In this document: positions 18,029 to 26,797 of the stretch, piece after piece
How the letters are laid out: every line of letters begins with the position of its first letter
How positions within the stretch are numbered: position 1 is the stretch's first letter
Assembly: GCF_040530035.1 (NCBI RefSeq)
Contig: NZ_JBEWCD010000001.1
Span: 1,550,001-1,614,000, forward strand
Length of the DNA stretch: 64,000 nt
From: Roseibium sp. HPY-6
GTDB lineage: Bacteria > Pseudomonadota > Alphaproteobacteria > Rhizobiales > Stappiaceae
Reading direction: 5' to 3'
The notes under the pieces: generated by a model
What the model was told of the DNA's origin: nothing
What the model saw: the letters and a program-made list of their open reading frames with translations, nothing else
Databases searched by the model: none
Program-made: the position numbers and the translations under genes

Positions 18029-18637
18029 TCAGTCCTTGCTGAGGCTAAGAATGTCGCTGGCGCTTGTGAGCTGGTCAGCGGTTGCATCCTTCAGCTCGAA
18101 TTTGCCATCCCGGATACGGGTCAGGAGCTCGACATACCCATCGATGTGATGTGCCAGTTCGGTGGCCTCGTCTGCCTTCAGCGCACCGAACAGCACGTAA
18201 GGCGGCGGAAACCGCATCTGGCACAGCCCGGCGGTCTGTTCGAGCGGGGTCAGGAACGTGCGCATGGTATGCTGCTGATAACCGTCTTGCGTATAGGCCT
18301 CATCAGACCCACCGGCCGTGATAGCAAGAAGCAAGGCCTTACCCGCAAGCTTGTCACCGCTATGTCCATAGGCAAAACCGTGCTGTAGCACGAGATCCTG
18401 CCATTCCTTCAAGAGACTTGGGGTGGAATACCAATAAAGCGGAAACTGGAACACGATCACATCGTGCTCCAAAAGGCGCGCCTGTTCCTTGTGCACATCG
18501 ATATCATGACGAGGATATTCCGCGTAAAGATCTACGAAGGTTATGCCTTCGATGTCGCTGGCCCGCCTGGCCATAGCGCGGTTCGCCCGGCTGAACGTCT
18601 GGCCGGGATGCGCGTAATAGACGATGAGTTTTGCCAT
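18029..18637 (-). CDS. KefF/KefG-like NAD(P)H:quinone oxidoreductase
   Basis: A 202-residue flavodoxin-fold protein: YYAHPG at the N-terminus, FQFPLYWYSTPSLLKEWQDLVL and the GHSGDKLAGK/TAGGSDEAY FMN-binding loops are diagnostic of the Kef ancillary/NQO1-like family. Start ATG 18637 is preceded by AGGAAGG; a GTG three codons upstream is possible. It reduces quinones and activates the partner Kef channel in enterobacteria. It lies directly upstream of the antiporter gene. Cytosolic, membrane-associated by interaction. Confidence 0.88.
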   Translation of the reverse strand: MAKLIVYYAHPGQTFSRANRAMARRASDIEGITFVDLYAEYPRHDIDVHKEQARLLEHDVIVFQFPLYWYSTPSLLKEWQDLVLQHGFAYGHSGDKLAGKALLLAITAGGSDEAYTQDGYQQHTMRTFLTPLEQTAGLCQMRFPPPYVLFGALKADEATELAHHIDGYVELLTRIRDGKFELKDATADQLTSASDILSLSKD

Positions 18638-18767
18638 CGAAAGCACCTTCCTGTGTTGTCGCTGATAGGCAGCAGTCCTGAGATGCCTGTATTTTTTTGA
18701 AATTTATCAAGATATTTCGGAAGTCGTTCAGCAGACATGCCCCGTGCCATGATGCCTCGTAAGGATC

Positions 18768-19754
18768 CTAAAAATCGATGACAACTTTGCCGATTGCCTG
18801 TCCGCTCGCGAGACGTGCATAGGCCTCATTGACATCGGTAAACCCGAACTTCTTTTCGTCGAGCACGGGTTTCAACGCGCCGGCATCCACGGTTTCAGCG
18901 AGGGATTTGAGGATGTTGCCATGAACTTCGCGGCCAACATCGTGGATCATCGGCAACAGCATGAAAATCACATGCAGCGAAAGCCCCTTAAAATGCGCCG
19001 GAGTCAGGTCGATCTCCAAAAGCGCAACGGTTGAAGATACGTGACCGTTGAGTTTCGCTGCTTCGAAGGAATTGGCCATGTTGGCACCGCCCACGGTGTC
19101 AAAGACCACATCGAATCCAACCCCGCCGGTATTGTCTGCCACGACATCAGCGGTTTTCGCGGTCATGAAGTCAACCGGCCGCGCTCCCAAATCGGAGATC
19201 AGCGCCATTTGTGCAGTACCGGTCCCCGTCGCAGTCACGTCTGCACCCAGGTGATTGGCCAGTTGCACAGCAATATGACCGACACCGCCTGCACCGCCCT
19301 GGACCAGAACCTTCTGACCCTTCGACACATTGGACCGTGTCAAACCCTCATAGGCGGTGATCCCGACAAGAGGCAGCGCCGCCGCCTCACGCATCGACAG
19401 CGTCTTTGGCTTATGTGCAATGAGTCGCGCGTCGGCGCAGATGTACTCCGCAAGAGTTCCCTGAAGCTCCATCAGACCACCGGCGCATCCATTGACCTCA
19501 TCGCCCGCCTGAAATCCCGTAACGCCCTCGCCCACAGCTTCAACCGTACCGGCAAAATCCATACCCAGGACGGCCGGCAGGGCTGGCGAAAGGGGAAGGT
19601 CTGCGCCCATGTTACGGATCATGGTGTCAATCGTATTGACGCTGGTGGCGGCAATTCTGACAAGGACATGGCCCGGTTTCGCTACAGGTTTTTCGATCTC
19701 CGCCAGTTTGAAAACCGAGTCCGCACCATAGCTGTCCAGAGACATTGAATTCAT
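18768..19754 (-). CDS. Zinc-type/quinone-oxidoreductase-like MDR
   Basis: A 328-residue medium-chain dehydrogenase/reductase: GMDFAGTVEAVGEGV and the nucleotide-binding VLVQGGAGGVGHIAVQLA are present, while the catalytic and structural zinc cysteines of alcohol dehydrogenases are absent. This points to the quinone oxidoreductase/enoyl reductase branch, which uses NADPH on quinones or activated alkenes. Start ATG 19754 has AGGAG at seven bases. It is a single-gene unit next to the Kef pair, which fits detoxification of electrophiles. The upstream region contains CAGAATT (19832-19838) as in the LysR promoters. Confidence 0.85.
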   Translation of the reverse strand: MNSMSLDSYGADSVFKLAEIEKPVAKPGHVLVRIAATSVNTIDTMIRNMGADLPLSPALPAVLGMDFAGTVEAVGEGVTGFQAGDEVNGCAGGLMELQGTLAEYICADARLIAHKPKTLSMREAAALPLVGITAYEGLTRSNVSKGQKVLVQGGAGGVGHIAVQLANHLGADVTATGTGTAQMALISDLGARPVDFMTAKTADVVADNTGGVGFDVVFDTVGGANMANSFEAAKLNGHVSSTVALLEIDLTPAHFKGLSLHVIFMLLPMIHDVGREVHGNILKSLAETVDAGALKPVLDEKKFGFTDVNEAYARLASGQAIGKVVIDF

Positions 19755-20100
19755 GGAGTTACTCCTGCGTTTTGTATTCGCAGGAGTGGTACAATCTCTT
19801 CTATTTGGAATAAACGGACGAAATACAGAATCAGAATTTAGATTTTCTATATAATAAGACTAGCGATATCGTACACGAAACCGTGCGATGTCCTGCTTGT
19901 GCCGATCAGCTGTTTTCCCAGACTTTCAAGACAGGCGCGATGGCGATTGCAAGTTCCCAGACTTCAGGGGCAGTCCGCATTCACGAAACTGATGGACGAG
20001 CGGTTCCTGCTCTCATGTTTACCCGACTTCTAGTGAGAAAAATTCGAGCCACCAGCAAGCTGCCCATTGATATCTGAGGTGCACATCCAGGCGCATTTCC
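19755..20100. other. Divergent intergenic region
   Basis: This serves as 5' region for the minus-strand MDR gene and the plus-strand dehydrogenase operon. An AT-rich stretch (19800-19860) holds CAGAATT (19832-19838) and TATAAT-like words. No gene is supported between 19860 and 20100; the short open frames there lack codon bias or ribosome-binding sites. Confidence 0.4.
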
Positions 20101-20155
20101 GTCTCAGAAAATCCAAATCTGTCTCAAACTGTCTCAAACCGTCTCACGAAGAGAC
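20101..20155. promoter_or_regulatory. Helically phased GTCTCA array (candidate activator/repressor sites)
   Basis: GTCTCA occurs at 20101, 20121, 20131 and 20141, and its complement GAGAC at 20151, all in 10-base register, i.e. on one face of the DNA. The last two units form GTCTC-ACGAA-GAGAC. The array ends 115 bases before the first gene of the 2-oxoacid dehydrogenase operon and is the obvious candidate site for the AcoR-like regulator encoded at its far end. Confidence 0.55.
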
Positions 20156-20269
20156 AGGTCAAGACGCACTTCTCCGTCCTCCCGAATCTGCTCTTGCCGA
20201 AAATCACAGTGTCATCCCACCTTTTGAAGCGTCGGAGCGATGTGAGCCGGCCCAAGGGAGGACAAGAAA

Positions 20270-21256
20270 TTGGCACCAACGCGTGAACAACAGCATTGGA
20301 TGTATCGCAACATGGTCACGAGCCGGAAGTTCGAAGAGGCCATTGCGGGCATCTATTTCGAGGGCAAGACGCCGGTCTTCAGCATGGCGGACGGCCCGAT
20401 CCCAGGCGAGATGCACCTGAGCGACGGGCAAGAACCTGTCGCGGTTGGCGTCTGTGCTCATCTGAATGCCGGCGATGTGGTTACAGCCACGCACCGCCCT
20501 CACCACCAGGCAATCGCAAAGGGTGTTGACCTGGACAAGATGGCGGCCGAGATTTTTGGCAAGAAAACAGGTCTGTCTGGCGGACGCGGCGGGCACATGC
20601 ATCTTTTCGATGCGGATGTGAATTTTGCCTGTTCGGGCATTATCGCACAGGGCATGGGTCCCGCAGTTGGCGCCGCGCTTAGCCGCAAGATGCAGAACAA
20701 ACCCGGAGTCGCGGTGGCCTTTGTAGGCGAAGGCGCCGTCAATCAGGGCGGATGGCACGAGGCGATGAACCTTGCGGCCACCTGGAACCTGCCTTTCGTC
20801 TGTGTGATCGAAGACAATGCCTGGGGCATTTCGGTCTCCAAAGAAGACTCGACCGCTATTTCCAACAATGCCGAGCGTGCCTCTGCCTATGGAATGCCGG
20901 GTATTCGCATCGCCGACAATGACCCCTACGCCATTTTTGAAGCCGCCGGCGAGGCCATTTCACAGGCCCGCGAAGGCAACGGCCCATCACTCATCGAAGT
21001 CGAAACCTATCGCCTTGCCGGGCACTTTATGGGGGACGCTGAAGGCTACCGGCCTGAGGGCGAGAAAGACGCGCTTTTTGAAAAAGACCCGATCCCGAAG
21101 ATGCGGGCAAAGATGCTGGCCGACGGAATGGCTGGCGAGGCCGAGCTCGAAACCATCGAGGCAGAAGCCGCAGCACGTGTTGAAGCCGCGATTAAATTTG
21201 CCCGCGACAGTGCGGACCCTGCGCCGGAAGACGCGCTGACATCGGTCTTCGCATAG
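20270..21256 (+). CDS. TPP-dependent dehydrogenase E1 alpha subunit (acetoin/2-oxoacid type)
   Basis: A 328-residue E1 alpha protein. The ThDP-binding region GEGAVNQGGWHEAMN...EDNAWGIS and the RGGHMHLFD loop place it with AcoA/PdhA-type decarboxylating dehydrogenases. The start is TTG 20270, eight bases after a strong GGGAGG; no ATG is nearer. With E1 beta it would decarboxylate or cleave its substrate and acetylate the lipoyl protein. Short E1 alpha/beta heterotetramers next to a butanediol-type dehydrogenase and an AcoR-like regulator favour acetoin or a related alpha-hydroxyketone, but a 2-oxoacid cannot be excluded. Confidence 0.9.
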   Translation: MAPTREQQHWMYRNMVTSRKFEEAIAGIYFEGKTPVFSMADGPIPGEMHLSDGQEPVAVGVCAHLNAGDVVTATHRPHHQAIAKGVDLDKMAAEIFGKKTGLSGGRGGHMHLFDADVNFACSGIIAQGMGPAVGAALSRKMQNKPGVAVAFVGEGAVNQGGWHEAMNLAATWNLPFVCVIEDNAWGISVSKEDSTAISNNAERASAYGMPGIRIADNDPYAIFEAAGEAISQAREGNGPSLIEVETYRLAGHFMGDAEGYRPEGEKDALFEKDPIPKMRAKMLADGMAGEAELETIEAEAAARVEAAIKFARDSADPAPEDALTSVFA

Positions 21257-21272
21257 GGCCAGGGAGGACATC

Positions 21273-22292
21273 ATGAACAAACCAAACGAAAGAAAACTCA
21301 CCATCGCACGCGCAATGGCGGAAGCCGTTGCCCAGGAAATGCGCGTCGACCCGTCGGTCTTTGTGATGGGTGAGGATATTGGCAAACTTGGCGGCGTCTA
21401 CGGCAACACGCGCGGTCTCCTCGAAGAGTTCGGAGCTGAACGCATCCGGGATACGCCAATCTCCGAGACGGCCTTTATCGGCGCAGCCGTGGGTGCGGCC
21501 CAGGACGGAATGCGTCCTGTTGTGGAGTTGATGTTTGTCGATTTCTTCGGCGTCTGTTTCGACGCGATTTACAACCTGATGGCCAAAAACATCTATTTCT
21601 CGGGCGGAAACTTCAAAGTGCCGATGGTTTTGATGACCTCCACGGGGGGCGGCTATTCCGATGCGGGGCAACACTCGCAATGTCTTTATGGAACTTTTGC
21701 TCACCTGCCGGGAATGAAGGTGGTTTGTCCTTCGAATGCCTATGATGCCAAGGGCCTCATGACGGCTGCCATGCGTGACGACAGCCCCGTGGTCTACATG
21801 TACCACAAGAGCCTGCAGGGCATGGGTTGGCTGGCAACCGAGCCGGGGGCAACTGTGCATACCCCCGAAGAAAGCTACACGCTGGAGATCGGCAAGGCCA
21901 AAGTTGTGCGCGAAGGCACCGATGTGACCATCGTCAGTGTCGGTATGGGCGTTCATCACGCACTCAAGGCGGCCGCGCAACTGGAAGAAAAAGGGACCAG
22001 TGCAGAGGTCGTCGACCTTGTCAGCCTTGTGCCGCTCGACCGGGACACGATCCGCAAATCAGTCGCCAAGACGGGACGGCTGATCGTCGTGGACGAGGAT
22101 TACATGTCCTACGGCGTGTCCGGTGAGGTGATTGCCTCCGTTACTGAGCATGACATATCCGTCCTGAAAGCTGCGCCCAAACGCGTTGCCTATCCCGATG
22201 TGCCGATCCCGTTTGCGCGCGTCATGGAGCAGTACTGCCTGCCCAATCCCGACAAGATTGTTGCTGCATTTGACGGCATGAACGCCGCCTGA
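21273..22292 (+). CDS. TPP-dependent dehydrogenase E1 beta subunit
   Basis: A 339-residue transketolase-like E1 beta: FVMGEDIGKLGGVYG, then ETAFIGAAVGAA, and the C-terminal LIVVDEDYMSYGVSGEV are family blocks. It begins 16 bases after the alpha subunit behind GGGAGGA. Together they form the alpha2-beta2 E1 component in the cytosol. The C-terminal transketolase domain ends with FARVMEQYCLPNPDKI. Next comes the free lipoyl protein, so gene order is E1a-E1b-lipoyl-E2-ligase. Confidence 0.92.
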   Translation: MNKPNERKLTIARAMAEAVAQEMRVDPSVFVMGEDIGKLGGVYGNTRGLLEEFGAERIRDTPISETAFIGAAVGAAQDGMRPVVELMFVDFFGVCFDAIYNLMAKNIYFSGGNFKVPMVLMTSTGGGYSDAGQHSQCLYGTFAHLPGMKVVCPSNAYDAKGLMTAAMRDDSPVVYMYHKSLQGMGWLATEPGATVHTPEESYTLEIGKAKVVREGTDVTIVSVGMGVHHALKAAAQLEEKGTSAEVVDLVSLVPLDRDTIRKSVAKTGRLIVVDEDYMSYGVSGEVIASVTEHDISVLKAAPKRVAYPDVPIPFARVMEQYCLPNPDKIVAAFDGMNAA

Positions 22293-22349
22293 CGCAAAAG
22301 GATGCAGGCGGCCACCACCGGTGGCCTCACCAAACACAGGAAAATCACA

Positions 22350-22580
22350 ATGACAGACATCATCATCCCGACCGATCTGTGGGAGGAAGACGAAGACACC
22401 GTCATCACGTCATGGCTCGTGAACGATGGGGCATCCGTCGAAGAGGGTGCCCTGATCGCGGAAATCATGACCGCAAAGGTTCAGTACGAGATCCATGCGC
22501 CCGCCTCGGGCACGATCAGTATCGCGAAAGAGGCAGATGCTGTTGTGCCGAAGGGCGGTGTCATCGGTACGATCTCATGA
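22350..22580 (+). CDS. Stand-alone lipoyl-domain protein
   Basis: A 76-residue protein consisting of one biotin/lipoyl-attachment domain: IIIPTDLWEEDEDTVITSW, then EIMTAKVQYEI where the Lys would carry lipoate, and PKGGVIGTIS. The start is ATG 22350. It overlaps the acyltransferase gene by four bases (ATGA), so the two halves of a normal E2 are made from coupled but separate cistrons. A dedicated lipoate ligase gene follows. It would serve as a freely diffusing swinging arm, comparable in concept to glycine-cleavage H protein. Confidence 0.85.
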   Translation: MTDIIIPTDLWEEDEDTVITSWLVNDGASVEEGALIAEIMTAKVQYEIHAPASGTISIAKEADAVVPKGGVIGTIS

Positions 22581-23257
22581 GTGAGGAGGTTCGCATCGTT
22601 CCACTGAAGGGCGTGCGTGGCATGATCGCCGACGCAATGGTGAAAAGCCTTGCTACCGCAGCGCAGTTGACCCACCACGGCAACGCGGATGCCACTGCCC
22701 TTATGGCGGAAAAAGCGCGCCTGGCGGAGGCTGGAACCAAGGCTTCCGTCGAGGACTTGCTGATGCTTGCCGTGGTCCGGGCGTTAAAGAAAAACCCGGA
22801 CGGCAACGGACGCGTTGAAGGCAAGGAAGTTCACTTGTCTGAGGCGATCGATCTTTCAGTTGCCATTGCCCTGCCGGGCAATCTTCTGGTCGCCCCCGCG
22901 ATTTTTGGTGCGGGAGACATGAACGTCGCCGAATTGAGGGCAGCCCGCCAGGATCTGGCGACGCGAGCAAGGGCCAACAAGCTCTCCGTCACCGAAATGA
23001 CCGGAGGGACCTTCACGGTATCCAATCTTGGGCTGACCAGGGTGGAGCACTTCACCCCGATCATCAATGCTCCTCAGATTTGCATTCTGGGCATAGGCAA
23101 GTTGACCGACCGCGCCGTGCGTTCACCGGATGGCGGCATCGACCTGCGCCCACACGTGGGTTTATCGCTCACCTTCGACCACCGTGCGATAGACGGCGCT
23201 CCTGCCGGAGAATTGCTGACCTCGATTTGCGAAGAAATCGAAGGGATGAGCGCATGA
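22577..23257 (+). CDS. E2 acyltransferase catalytic domain without lipoyl domain
   Basis: A 226-residue 2-oxoacid dehydrogenase acyltransferase core. It starts with VPLKGVRGMIADAMVKS, includes TGGTFTVSNLGLTRVEHFTPIIN and ends with SLTFDHRAIDGAPAGE, the catalytic DHRxxDG motif. The usual N-terminal lipoyl and E3/E1-binding domains are missing; normal E2 chains have 400 or more residues. It transfers the acyl group from lipoyl protein to CoA. ATG 22577 lies within the stop of the lipoyl gene, and its own stop overlaps the next start (ATGA). How E1 and E3 are recruited without a binding domain is unknown. Confidence 0.88.
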   Translation: MSEEVRIVPLKGVRGMIADAMVKSLATAAQLTHHGNADATALMAEKARLAEAGTKASVEDLLMLAVVRALKKNPDGNGRVEGKEVHLSEAIDLSVAIALPGNLLVAPAIFGAGDMNVAELRAARQDLATRARANKLSVTEMTGGTFTVSNLGLTRVEHFTPIINAPQICILGIGKLTDRAVRSPDGGIDLRPHVGLSLTFDHRAIDGAPAGELLTSICEEIEGMSA

Positions 23258-23946
23258 CGGCAGAGTTGCGTCAGGTACGGGATGCTGCAGAAGGTCTGGC
23301 CCTCGAAGCTGCCCTGTTTTCGGGGACCGGTCCGGGTGTTCTGGTCTGGAGCCCTCAATCCCGCGGGATCGTTTACCCGGCGGCTTTGATCCGCAAGCAC
23401 GGACTTGAGAGTTCCACCGCCTTTGAAGGCTGGCCTATCACCATGCGCCCGACAGGCGGCGGGCCTGTGCCGCAAGGCCCTGGCATGCTGAACCTCGCGC
23501 TCGCCTACACAGTTGAGAATGGGGCAACGATCGAAGAGACATATGCGGATCTTACAGAGATCTTACGCGATGCCCTATCCGGTCTGAAGCTGGATCTCGA
23601 ATGCAAAGACATACCGGCGAGCTTTTGCGACGGCAGCTGGAACCTCGGCGTCAATGGCAAGAAATTGGTCGGTACGGCGCAACGTTGGAAACCCTTGCCA
23701 GGCGGCGGATGCCGGGTCCTGGCACATGCCCTGATTTTTGTGGAGGGCAACGTGCAGTCGGACGCTGAGATGATTGCAGATCTCCACCGCCACCTCGGTT
23801 TGCCACCTGTCGATCCGAAGAAACACGTGACCTTGCGTGCCTTGAAAGGAGCAGAAATGCCCGACAGGGCGGAGATTGCGCATCAGCTTTATCACGCCAG
23901 TTGGAGGCGTCTTCGAACAAGGAGGCCGGCACTCGCTGCAGCTTGA
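23254..23946 (+). CDS. Lipoate-protein ligase A family protein
   Basis: A 230-residue BPL/LPL-fold protein with the adenylate-binding RPTGGGPVPQGPG motif and NGKKLVGTAQ carrying the catalytic Lys. Start ATG 23254 overlaps the E2 stop. Length matches LplA large domains; the small accessory domain of E. coli LplA is absent. Its position suggests that it lipoylates the stand-alone lipoyl protein just upstream, so the operon would not depend on LipB/LipA specificity. Whether it ligates free lipoate or transfers octanoate is not decided by sequence. Confidence 0.85.
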   Translation: MTAELRQVRDAAEGLALEAALFSGTGPGVLVWSPQSRGIVYPAALIRKHGLESSTAFEGWPITMRPTGGGPVPQGPGMLNLALAYTVENGATIEETYADLTEILRDALSGLKLDLECKDIPASFCDGSWNLGVNGKKLVGTAQRWKPLPGGGCRVLAHALIFVEGNVQSDAEMIADLHRHLGLPPVDPKKHVTLRALKGAEMPDRAEIAHQLYHASWRRLRTRRPALAAA

Positions 23947-23977
23947 GGCAAGCGGACAAGTAAACGTGGGAGGAAAC

Positions 23978-24340
23978 ATGTCTGAAGCAACAATACACAT
24001 ACATCTTCAAGTCGATGTGCCAGCTCACAAAGCGGCCCGCTTCAAAGATCTCATGAGCGAGCTTGTAGAGCGAGCCCAAAAGGAACCAGGCACCCTGACC
24101 TATGAATGGTCAGAGATCGGGGACACCGGCAAGTGGCACATTCACGAGGTCTATGCTGATGGGGAAAACGGCGACCTGCATGTGAAGGGTTTTGCCGAAA
24201 ACTACGCCGGCCGTTTTTTCGAACTGGTGAGCAGTTGCACCGGCACCGTAAGCGACAACGCAACCCAGTATATCCGGGAGGTGCTAGCGGGAATCTCACC
24301 CACTTATATGACGCGCAAGGGAGGGTTCAACCGGTTCTAG
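23978..24340 (+). CDS. Antibiotic biosynthesis monooxygenase (ABM)-domain protein
   Basis: A 120-residue ferredoxin-like alpha/beta protein: IHIHLQVDVPAHKAARFKDLM, then AQKEPGTLTYEWSE and WHIHEVYADGE match the ABM/YgiN pattern. Start ATG 23978 is preceded by GGGAGGA. Family members range from cofactor-free quinol monooxygenases to small dimeric proteins of unknown role. Its place between lipoate ligase and the GMC pair ties it to the same pathway, perhaps as an auxiliary oxygenase or isomerase; that is inference. Confidence 0.75.
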   Translation: MSEATIHIHLQVDVPAHKAARFKDLMSELVERAQKEPGTLTYEWSEIGDTGKWHIHEVYADGENGDLHVKGFAENYAGRFFELVSSCTGTVSDNATQYIREVLAGISPTYMTRKGGFNRF

Positions 24341-24428
24341 CAACCACCTGTTCCCTGCCCCACGGACAAGCCATTGCGGCTGCTGAAAAGCCGGACTGAC
24401 TGACATTCGGGCACCGGTAAGACACGCA

Positions 24429-24451
24429 CTTCGCTGATGTCATCTGCGAAG
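24429..24451 (+). terminator. Possible hairpin within operon
   Basis: CTTCGC (24429-24434) pairs with GCGAAG (24446-24451), followed by a T-rich stretch, in the 188-base gap between the ABM and GMC small-subunit genes. It may attenuate or divide the operon. The stem is short. Confidence 0.3.
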
Positions 24452-24528
24452 CAGAGTTTCTTTTGCCCGCACGAGCGACTGCGACGCTGAAAAAAACCAA
24501 GCCAAGAGATCGTAGCTAGGAGGAGAAA

Positions 24529-25122
24529 ATGACAATCAACTTCCACAAGTATGTGGTACCGAAAGAGGACTATGCCGGCGTGAGCCGCCGTCTGTTCCTG
24601 ATGACATCGGCCGTGGCGGGGGTCACAACAAGCGCGATGCTGGCCGGGGCGCGACCGGCGTTTGCGTCCGCTTTGGACGCCGATCAATCGGCCATGGTGC
24701 TGCGCATGACGCAGGACATCTACCCGCACCCCGATCTTCTGGATATCGAAGTCTACCAGGCCATTGCCGACGGCGTGATTGCGACGGCGGATGGAGACGA
24801 GACAAACGCCAAGGCGCTCAAGGCCGGACTGGCGCAGATCGAAGAACAGGCCCAAGTGCTCTTTGGCGTGAGTTATGTCGACATTGAGGATGCTGACGCA
24901 CGCGAGGGCCTTCTGCGCAAGTTCCAGAACGAGGGCTTCTTCCAGGGGGTTCGGTGGGCGGCTTATTTCGGCATCTACAACAACCCCGATGTCTGGCCGA
25001 AATTCGGCTACCAGGGCTCTTCAGTGGAGCATGGCGGATACATCGAGCGCGGGTTTTCCGACATCACCTTCGTTCCCCAGGGGCCAAGTCTCGAAGAGCG
25101 CATGGCCAAGGTTGCAAAATAG
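24529..25122 (+). CDS. Gluconate 2-dehydrogenase subunit 3-like Tat protein
   Basis: A 197-residue protein with a twin-arginine signal (SRRLFLMTSAVAGV...ARPAFASA) followed by a gluconate_2-dh3-like helical domain that includes MTQDIYPHPDLLD. Such small subunits pair with a GMC flavoprotein that has no signal of its own and carry it through the Tat pore. The GMC gene follows after 12 bases and indeed lacks a signal. A strong AGGAGGAG precedes ATG 24529. No cytochrome c subunit is encoded nearby, so the electron acceptor is not visible here. Confidence 0.82.
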   Translation: MTINFHKYVVPKEDYAGVSRRLFLMTSAVAGVTTSAMLAGARPAFASALDADQSAMVLRMTQDIYPHPDLLDIEVYQAIADGVIATADGDETNAKALKAGLAQIEEQAQVLFGVSYVDIEDADAREGLLRKFQNEGFFQGVRWAAYFGIYNNPDVWPKFGYQGSSVEHGGYIERGFSDITFVPQGPSLEERMAKVAK

Positions 25123-25134
25123 GGGGACGAAAAA

Positions 25135-26712
25135 ATGGCTACATTCGAACTGAATGATGAAGGTGTTGTTGTCATTATTGGCTCTGGTGCAGGGGGCGGC
25201 ACCGTTGCCAATGAACTGGCCAAAAAGGGCATCAAGTCGGTCGTACTCGAAGCCGGGCCGCGGTTTGATTCCAGCGATATGGTCAATGACGAATGGGGAG
25301 CCTTCCAGAAGCTCTCCTGGCTCGACAAACGCTACTCCGCTGGCGGCTGGCATGGCTCAGTCAACCACGCAAACCTGCCGGCCTGGATCGTGAAGGGCTA
25401 TGGAGGCTCAACGGTACACTGGGCCGGCGTCGCACTGCGTTTCAAGGACTACGAGTTCAAGACCCGCTCGACCTATGGCGAGATCGAAAACGCCAATATC
25501 GAGGACTGGCCGATCTCCCTTGAAGAACTGACGCCTTATTACGAACAAGCAGAGCTCAAGATGGGGGTCACTGGCAAGACCACCGGCATGCCGCACCTGC
25601 CCTGGAACAATGGCTTTCGGGTGTTGGCGGAAGGATGCAGGCGGACCGGGCGCACGGATTACGATTCCGGGCCTATGGCGATCAATTCGCTCGATCGCGA
25701 CGGACGGCCAGCCTGTCAGCAAATCGGCTTTTGCATGCAAGGCTGCGCGGTCGGCGCAAAATGGTCCACCATGGTCACTGAGCTGCCGCAAGCCGAAGAC
25801 ACCGAGTATTGCGAAATCCGCACAGGCGCCATGGCCCTGAAGATCGAACACGATGCCAGTGGCAAGGTGACCGGCGTGCTCTACGCCGATGCGGATGGCA
25901 ATCAGCAACTTCAAAAAGCCCGTATTGTCTGCGTCGCAGGCAACTCCATTGAAAGTCCCCGGCTCCTGCTGAACTCCGCTTCCAATATGTTCCCGGACGG
26001 ACTGGCAAACTCCTCGGGCCAGGTTGGCAAGAACTACATGGTGCATACCACTGGTGGCGTTTATGCCGCGATGCCCGAGCCTGTTCACATGTTCCGGGGG
26101 ACGTCAGTCGCAGGGATCGTCGGCGATGATGTCTATCACGATCCTTCACGCGGATTTTCTGGCGGATTCTATCTGGAATTCCTGTCCCTCGGGCTCCCCT
26201 TTATGGCCGCCTTCATGGAGCCTGGCAACACAGGCTGGGGCAAGAGCGTCGCGCAGGGTCTGGAGAAATACGACCACATGTCGGGTGTCTGGGTGCTGGG
26301 TGAAGACCTCGCGCAGGAGCAAAACGGCGTGACGCTGCATGACAGCGAGGTCGATCAATACGGTCTGCCCGTGCCTATCGTCGCCAAGACGCCGCATATC
26401 AACGACGTCAACATGACCAACTACATGTTCGAGACCTCGGCCCAGATCTATGAAGCGGTCGGGGCCACGGATGTCTATGAGCTTCCCGCGTACCCGGCAT
26501 CGCACAACATGGGCACCAACCGAATGCACGCCGATCCCTCCAAAGGCGTCGTCAATGCCTATGGTCAATCACATGATATCTCGAACCTTTTCGTCTCAGA
26601 TGGCAGCCAGTTCACCTCATCGGCAGCCTGCAATCCGACCTTAACGATTGTGGCCCTGGCGATCCGTCAGGCGGAGTACATCGCCCAGGAGATGAGCGCG
26701 AAGAATATCTGA
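25135..26712 (+). CDS. GMC-family FAD-dependent dehydrogenase, large subunit
   Basis: A 525-residue glucose-methanol-choline oxidoreductase. FAD-binding VVIIGSGAGGGTVANELAKKG lies at residues 10-30, GGSTVHWAGV is the second flavin contact, and the C-terminal SHNMGTNRMHADP and SSAACNPTLTIVALAIRQAE blocks contain the active-site His/Asn region. It has no signal peptide and probably rides with the Tat-borne small subunit. It would oxidise an alcohol, hydroxyketone or sugar acid in the periplasm and feed the respiratory chain. The operon context suggests a diol or hydroxyketone related to the downstream dehydrogenase. Confidence 0.88.
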   Translation: MATFELNDEGVVVIIGSGAGGGTVANELAKKGIKSVVLEAGPRFDSSDMVNDEWGAFQKLSWLDKRYSAGGWHGSVNHANLPAWIVKGYGGSTVHWAGVALRFKDYEFKTRSTYGEIENANIEDWPISLEELTPYYEQAELKMGVTGKTTGMPHLPWNNGFRVLAEGCRRTGRTDYDSGPMAINSLDRDGRPACQQIGFCMQGCAVGAKWSTMVTELPQAEDTEYCEIRTGAMALKIEHDASGKVTGVLYADADGNQQLQKARIVCVAGNSIESPRLLLNSASNMFPDGLANSSGQVGKNYMVHTTGGVYAAMPEPVHMFRGTSVAGIVGDDVYHDPSRGFSGGFYLEFLSLGLPFMAAFMEPGNTGWGKSVAQGLEKYDHMSGVWVLGEDLAQEQNGVTLHDSEVDQYGLPVPIVAKTPHINDVNMTNYMFETSAQIYEAVGATDVYELPAYPASHNMGTNRMHADPSKGVVNAYGQSHDISNLFVSDGSQFTSSAACNPTLTIVALAIRQAEYIAQEMSAKNI

Positions 26713-26797
26713 TCACCCTGCACCTCCCCAGGCGCGGTCAGGTTTTCGGACTTGGCCGTGCTTGGGGGCGACACCCAACTCAACTGAGGAGCACATC

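Noticed and set aside
20234..20247. GG-N10-GC string resembling a sigma-54 promoter before the dehydrogenase operon
   Set aside because: Flanking bases match the consensus poorly and the implied start would fall inside the ribosome-binding site of the first gene.
20067..20420. 117-residue frame running from the intergenic region into E1 alpha
   Set aside because: It overlaps the real E1 alpha gene in another frame and has no motif or ribosome-binding site.
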